Part shown: piece after piece, positions 9,568 to 12,823 of the stretch | Layout of the letters: the number at the start of each line of letters is the position of its first letter | Position numbering within the stretch: the first letter of the stretch is position 1 | Origin: JBGSWC01 sp041752635 | Lineage (GTDB): Bacteria; Planctomycetota; Planctomycetia; Pirellulales; Lacipirellulaceae | Length of the DNA: 12,823 bases | Direction: 5' to 3' | Assembly: GCA_041752635.1 (NCBI GenBank) | Contig: JBGSWC010000025.1 | Coordinates: forward strand, 1-12,823 | The notes under the pieces: generated by a model | What the model was told of the DNA's origin: nothing | The model's input: only the letters and a program-made list of their open reading frames with translations | Databases searched by the model: none | Program-made: the position numbers and the translations under genes

Positions 9568-10151
9568 GCGAACCACTCATATTCACGGTTGGCTACTCGA
9601 ATCACGAGCCCGACTATTTTCTATCGTTGCTCACTCGGCATGGGGTGACGGCCGTCGCCGATGTACGATCGTCGCCTTACAGCCGACGGTCGTGGTATTG
9701 CAGCGACCAACTAAAACAGTTCTTGTCGGCCAATCGGTTAGACTACGTTTTCGTCGGCCAACAGCTTGGCGCTCGTCGAGATGAACCTGAGTGTTACGTC
9801 GAAAACCAGGCACGCTACGAGCTTGTCGCTAAGTTGCCAGCGTTTGCCGAGGGGATCGATCGACTCTTGCGGGGTGCAAAGGATTACCGCATCGCGCTCA
9901 TGTGTGGCGAGCGCGATCCGCTCGATTGTCATCGTGGCGTGTTGATTTCACCGGCGCTCGTCAAACGCGGTTGCCAGATCGACCACATTCTTGGCGACGG
10001 CAGAATCGAAAGTCACAGTGACTTCGAGCTGCGGATGGTCGAACTCGTCGGCATCGATCCATTGTTCGATCGAGTCGCCAGCCATGCCGAACTGATTGAG
10101 CGAGCCTACGCGGAACGAGGGCGCGAACTTGCTTACATTCGACCGACATAG
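9564..10151 (+). CDS. DUF488 domain-containing protein
   Basis: The protein is a 195-residue member of the DUF488 family, whose molecular function is not established. Hallmark motifs are TVGYSNH (8-14), VADVRSSPYSR (31-41), YVFVGQQLGARR (61-72), LMCGERDPLDCHR (112-124) and HILGDG (141-146). Conserved cysteines (C114, C122) and a histidine (H123) in the LMCxExDPxxCHR block look like an active or metal/nucleotide-binding site. It has no signal peptide, so it is cytoplasmic, in contrast to its Tat-exported operon partner. The start is GTG at 9564, overlapping the isomerase stop as GTGA; this start places TVGYSN at the normal distance from the N-terminus. Coupling to an exported sugar isomerase does not match any functional idea I can support and may just reflect compaction. 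Confidence 0.92.
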   Translation: MSEPLIFTVGYSNHEPDYFLSLLTRHGVTAVADVRSSPYSRRSWYCSDQLKQFLSANRLDYVFVGQQLGARRDEPECYVENQARYELVAKLPAFAEGIDRLLRGAKDYRIALMCGERDPLDCHRGVLISPALVKRGCQIDHILGDGRIESHSDFELRMVELVGIDPLFDRVASHAELIERAYAERGRELAYIRPT

Positions 10152-10165
10152 CCATTCGGGATGCA

Positions 10166-10187
10166 TGTAACCAGCCGCTGAGTTACA
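10166..10187. other. Near-perfect palindrome after the DUF488 gene (terminator or operator)
   Basis: TGTAACCAG (10166-10174) faces CTG-A-GTTACA (10178-10187) with CCG between, giving nine complementary pairs interrupted only by one extra A at 10181. It lies 14 nt after the DUF488 stop, where a terminator would be expected, and about 82 nt before the sulfatase ATG. No T tract follows, so an operator for the sulfatase gene is also possible. Confidence 0.5.
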
Positions 10188-10268
10188 CTAAGGAAGTGGC
10201 GGTACTTGGTGGGCGAGTGGGCCTGCCTTTCTGATAACAGATGTCCTTCAATATTCGAGCGATTCATC

Positions 10269-11648
10269 ATGTTTCATAGCGGCACTCACTTTGTTCGATT
10301 ACTGAAAGTAGCCATAGCATTTTTCAGTGTTTTTACTGTATCGAGGGCGACGATCGCTGCCGAGCCAATGAATGTGCTCGTGCTCTATGCCGACGATTGG
10401 CGGCACGACTCGCTGGGGGTTGCCGGCAACGAAGTCGTTACGACGCCGGTCATCGACAAATTAGCGAGCCAGGGAGTGCGGTTCACACACAACTGTGTGA
10501 CGACGTCGATTTGTGGCGTGAGCCGCGCGACGCTGTTCACCGGACAATGGATGTCACGGCATGGCTGTAAAGGCTTCACCATGTTCGATACGCCCTTCGC
10601 GCAAACGTATCCCGCGATCCTCCGCGAGAAGGGCTACTACGTCGGTCATGTGGGCAAATGGCACAACGGCCAATTTCCCGCCGATGAGTTCGACTTTGGT
10701 CGCGTGTATCACGGCCGTCATTGGTACAAGCTCGCCGATGGTCGCCGCGTTCACGTCACTCAGCGTAATGAAGAAGATGCGCTCGAGTTTCTCGACAAGC
10801 GGCCCCAGGACGAACCTTTCTGTTTGACAGTCGCGTTTTTCGCAACTCACGCCGAGGATTCGAGCCCGAAACAATTCCTGCCGCAACCACAGAGCATGAG
10901 TTTGTACGAAGATATCGAAGTGCCCGTGCCGGTGAACGCGACCGAGGAGTCATGGAAGCGACTGCCGCCGTTTTTTACGCCCCGCAACGAAGGACGTAAC
11001 CGCTGGACTTGGCGTTTCGATACGCCCGAGAAGTATCAAACGATGATGAAGAATTACTACCGCTTGGCGCACGAAGTCGACGCGACCTGTGGAAAAGTGC
11101 TCGAAAAGCTGGAGCAACAAGGAGCACTTGATAACACGTTGGTGATTTTCACCACCGACAACGGATATTATCACGCTGAGCATGGGCTGGCCGATAAATG
11201 GTATCCACATCAAGAGAGTATTCGCGTTCCGTTAGTGATTCGCGACCCCCGCATGCCACAGACTCTACATGGTACAACCAACGACGAATTTACACTGAGC
11301 GTCGACCTTGCACCGACGATTCTCGCCGCCACAGGTTGCGAGGTTCCCGAGCGAATGCAAGGAACTGATATGGCGCCCCTCTACACCAGCAATACCCCAC
11401 CTGAGTGGCGCGACGAGTTCTTCTACGAACACGCGACGCTTCGCGACGCCAGTTTCATTCCGGCGAGTGAGGCTCTCGTTCGCAAGGATTGGAAGTATTT
11501 TTATTGGCCTGAACAAGATTATGAGCAGTTGTTTCATATCGCGGTTGATCCCCACGAGGAAAATGACCTTGCCCGTGACTCGCAGCATGCCGATAAGCTC
11601 GCCGAAATGCGACAGCGTTTTGCCGAACTCAAGGCAGCCGCGAAGTGA
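10269..11648 (+). CDS. Secreted sulfatase (type I, formylglycine-dependent family)
   Basis: This is an arylsulfatase-superfamily hydrolase that would remove sulfate esters from a polysaccharide or glycan. The ATG at 10269 is chosen over a TTG at 10206 because it opens a signal peptide: FVRLLKVAIAFFSVF then ATIAAEP, cleavage near A30-A31. The mature N-terminal alkaline-phosphatase-like fold has LYADDWRHDSLG (39-50) with metal ligands D42 and D43. The active-site segment is ICGVSRATLFTGQ (81-93): C82 would become formylglycine and R86 is kept, but the third position is V, not the usual P or A. VGKWHNG (128-134), THAED (193-197), TTDNGYY (295-301) with D297 and N298, and ADKW (308-311) with K310 complete the site. 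The C-terminus is the usual small subdomain (WKYFYWPEQDYEQLF). Total 459 residues. No maturation enzyme is in the window. Confidence 0.94.
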   Translation: MFHSGTHFVRLLKVAIAFFSVFTVSRATIAAEPMNVLVLYADDWRHDSLGVAGNEVVTTPVIDKLASQGVRFTHNCVTTSICGVSRATLFTGQWMSRHGCKGFTMFDTPFAQTYPAILREKGYYVGHVGKWHNGQFPADEFDFGRVYHGRHWYKLADGRRVHVTQRNEEDALEFLDKRPQDEPFCLTVAFFATHAEDSSPKQFLPQPQSMSLYEDIEVPVPVNATEESWKRLPPFFTPRNEGRNRWTWRFDTPEKYQTMMKNYYRLAHEVDATCGKVLEKLEQQGALDNTLVIFTTDNGYYHAEHGLADKWYPHQESIRVPLVIRDPRMPQTLHGTTNDEFTLSVDLAPTILAATGCEVPERMQGTDMAPLYTSNTPPEWRDEFFYEHATLRDASFIPASEALVRKDWKYFYWPEQDYEQLFHIAVDPHEENDLARDSQHADKLAEMRQRFAELKAAAK

Positions 11649-11673
11649 CCCGAACTGTCGGTATATTTTTAAT

Positions 11674-11710
11674 TTGACAGCTAACGTGCGTGGCGTGGAA
11701 GTTGTACAAT
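11674..11710 (+). promoter_or_regulatory. Possible promoter elements upstream of the DUF2007 gene
   Basis: An AT-rich tract (11661-11675) runs into a perfect TTGACA at 11674-11679. TACAAT lies at 11705-11710, 41 nt before the ATG. The spacing between them is 25 nt, too long for one sigma-70 promoter, so only one of the two hexamers may be real. Confidence 0.3.
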
Positions 11711-11750
11711 TCGCGTAGTCTCACTCACATCCGACAGGGCACCCCCCAAC

Positions 11751-12038
11751 ATGACGAAACCAGCACCCGAACAGATTCCCGAACACCTTCGCGTATTGTG
11801 GGAAACTCCCAATGATGCCTATGCGGCGATTGTGGCCGAAGCCCTCGAAGGCGAGGGACTCGAAGCGGTCGTTAGCGGTGGCGCGGCCGCCAACTTCACC
11901 GTCGGTGTCCCCGGCTGGGTGCAGGTGCTTGTCGCGGAAGCCGACTTGCCAGTAGCGCAAAACACCCTCGCCAAACTGAAAGACGAAATGTCGCATATCG
12001 ACTGGAGTCAGGTCGATGTGGGTGAGCCCGAAGAATAG
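11751..12038 (+). CDS. DUF2007-type putative signal-transducing protein
   Basis: This small cytoplasmic protein of 95 residues has one domain resembling the DUF2007 (putative prokaryotic signal-transducing) family, a ferredoxin-like fold related to GlnB-type regulators. The typical pattern is visible: a first strand VLWETPNDAYAAIVAEALEGEGLEAVV (about 15-41; an address-like strand-helix-strand), then a loop of small residues, then the strand VQVLVAEADLPVAQNTL containing the conserved V-x-V-x-x-x-D-hydrophobic-x-x-A pattern. The tail is acidic (VDVGEPEE). Its function is unknown. The ATG at 11751 is preceded by a run of C and lacks a Shine-Dalgarno sequence, as often in planctomycetes. It starts 102 nt after the sulfatase and converges on the CPBP protease gene with only 13 nt between stops. 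Confidence 0.8.
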   Translation: MTKPAPEQIPEHLRVLWETPNDAYAAIVAEALEGEGLEAVVSGGAAANFTVGVPGWVQVLVAEADLPVAQNTLAKLKDEMSHIDWSQVDVGEPEE

Positions 12039-12051
12039 TTTGGCGTTAGGC

Positions 12052-12762
12052 TCAATCAAAGATAATGCGATAACCCACGGCAAAAATCGCCGCGTCGATC
12101 AGCAGATGGCTCCACCAAGCCGACCAGAGTTCCCCCCGGCGGTGGTAGCTCCACGCCCAGAACGCGCCCCCGACAGCAATGCCGAGCGAAGCGATCCCCA
12201 CCAGCAGGTGATTCTCGGGCAAATAGCGATGCAGCACAATCACATGATGCGCCGCAAAAGCCAGCGACGAAATCACGCCAGCCGCGACCACCGATATGTG
12301 GCCACGCATGCGTCCGAAGACAAACCATCGCCAGTAATATTCTTCGAGCAGCGAATGCGCGAGTGAGTAAAAAACACCCAGCCCGACGAACGTCAGCGGC
12401 GAGTTCAGATTAAGGCCCGCCACCTTTTCTCTGGCTTCGACTACGAGGGTGTCATACAAGGGCAGTGTTGGCAACCAGTAGAGCCCGACACCGAGAATTG
12501 CCCCGCCGACCGCTGCGCCAAACGCCAATGCGACTGCCACGTTCGGCCAGTCGGGCCATCGCCAATTGGGCCAATTGCGACAAACACCCACGACCCACAC
12601 CACCGGCAGCGCGAACTGCACGACCTTCGCTGCTCCGAAGATAGCTTGCTGCATTCCACTGGGCAGCCCGTCGGCCCACACGAAATAGACGAGCGTCACC
12701 AGTGTGGGGAGCACACAGGCGATGGCGAGGATGATTTTTTCGGTAGAACTGACGTTGGGCAT
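12052..12762 (-). CDS. CPBP family intramembrane glutamic protease (Abi/CAAX-type)
   Basis: The protein is a polytopic membrane protein of 236 residues in the CPBP family, related to CAAX prenyl endopeptidase Rce1. Bacterial members include bacteriocin-immunity and regulatory proteases; most have unknown substrates. The catalytic motifs are intact: EEYYWR (140-145) gives the EExxxR motif, FAAHH (169-173) gives FxxxH, and HLLID (219-223) matches the fourth HxxxN/D motif. Around seven hydrophobic stretches can be seen, including 10-29, 45-61, 75-97, 123-138, 156-175, 186-204 and 214-232. A Trp/Pro-rich loop (NWPNWRWPDWP, 63-73) connects the second and third. The ATG at 12762 has no clear Shine-Dalgarno sequence. 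The 61 nt upstream reach the window edge, so its operon context is not visible. Confidence 0.9.
   Translation of the reverse strand: MPNVSSTEKIILAIACVLPTLVTLVYFVWADGLPSGMQQAIFGAAKVVQFALPVVWVVGVCRNWPNWRWPDWPNVAVALAFGAAVGGAILGVGLYWLPTLPLYDTLVVEAREKVAGLNLNSPLTFVGLGVFYSLAHSLLEEYYWRWFVFGRMRGHISVVAAGVISSLAFAAHHVIVLHRYLPENHLLVGIASLGIAVGGAFWAWSYHRRGELWSAWWSHLLIDAAIFAVGYRIIFD
12543..12577 (-). repeat. Short 9-nt-period repeat encoding a Trp-Pro-rich loop
   Basis: GCCAATTG occurs at 12561-12568 and again at 12570-12577, and related GGCCA units precede them at about 12545 and 12554. In the CPBP gene this encodes NWPNWRWPDWP. It looks like local slippage-type duplication that keeps the frame. Confidence 0.45.
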
Positions 12763-12823
12763 ATTCGTAGTGTTGGGGAGTTCTCTAGAATTTTGAGGGG
12801 CAAAAAACAGCGGCTCTACGTGC

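Noticed and set aside
8551..9576. A 341-codon open frame on the minus strand opposite the isomerase
   Set aside because: The plus-strand gene has a Tat signal, a full set of metal ligands and a coupled downstream gene; the antisense frame has no recognisable feature.
10206..10268. A 21-residue N-terminal extension of the sulfatase from a TTG
   Set aside because: The extension places charged and polar residues before an otherwise normal signal peptide; the ATG at 10269 is the better start.

Overview
The window looks like a piece of chromosome from a planctomycete, probably of the Pirellulales (Pirellula, Blastopirellula and Rhodopirellula type). This is inferred from the gene content, without any database search. 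The pointers are Tat-exported Gfo/Idh/MocA dehydrogenases and TIM-barrel sugar isomerases, a secreted ThuA-like protein, a secreted sulfatase, moderately high GC, mostly weak or absent Shine-Dalgarno sequences, and frequent GTG starts. There is no rRNA, tRNA, CRISPR array, transposase or phage gene that I can see.

Layout. Positions 1-2509 (+) hold the 3' end of an unrecognised gene, then a YggS/PROSC-type PLP-binding protein 3 nt later, then ispG (MEP isoprenoid pathway). Positions 2546-3589 (+) encode a cytoplasmic Gfo/Idh/MocA oxidoreductase, followed by a strong hairpin and a 345-nt gene-free stretch. Positions 3935-4906 (+) encode an exported ThuA-like protein, then a second hairpin. Positions 5064-5552 (+) encode a small multi-spanning membrane protein that I do not recognise. 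It converges on two minus-strand genes: a Tat-exported Gfo/Idh/MocA oxidoreductase (5640-6968) and NADP-type isocitrate dehydrogenase (7137-8387). From a divergent spacer at 8388-8643, a Tat-exported xylose-isomerase-like TIM-barrel protein (8644-9567) overlaps a DUF488 gene (9564-10151) by 4 nt. After a palindrome come a secreted sulfatase (10269-11648) and a small DUF2007 protein (11751-12038). A CPBP-family intramembrane protease (12052-12762, minus strand) faces back towards them.

How the genes fit together. Half of the window is housekeeping: isoprenoid precursor synthesis, PLP homeostasis and the TCA cycle. The other half is a loose set of carbohydrate genes: two Gfo/Idh/MocA dehydrogenases, a ThuA-like protein, a sugar isomerase/epimerase-like protein and a sulfatase. 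Four of these five carry export signals, so sugar oxidation or epimerisation and desulfation outside the cytoplasm is a reasonable inference. They are scattered over both strands and do not form one operon, and no glycoside hydrolase, SusC/D pair or sigma/anti-sigma pair is present. I do not see a convincing wholly new system. The items most worth a second look are the noncanonical sulfatase active-site motif, the translationally coupled isomerase-DUF488 pair, three clear intergenic inverted repeats, and the unrecognised membrane protein.
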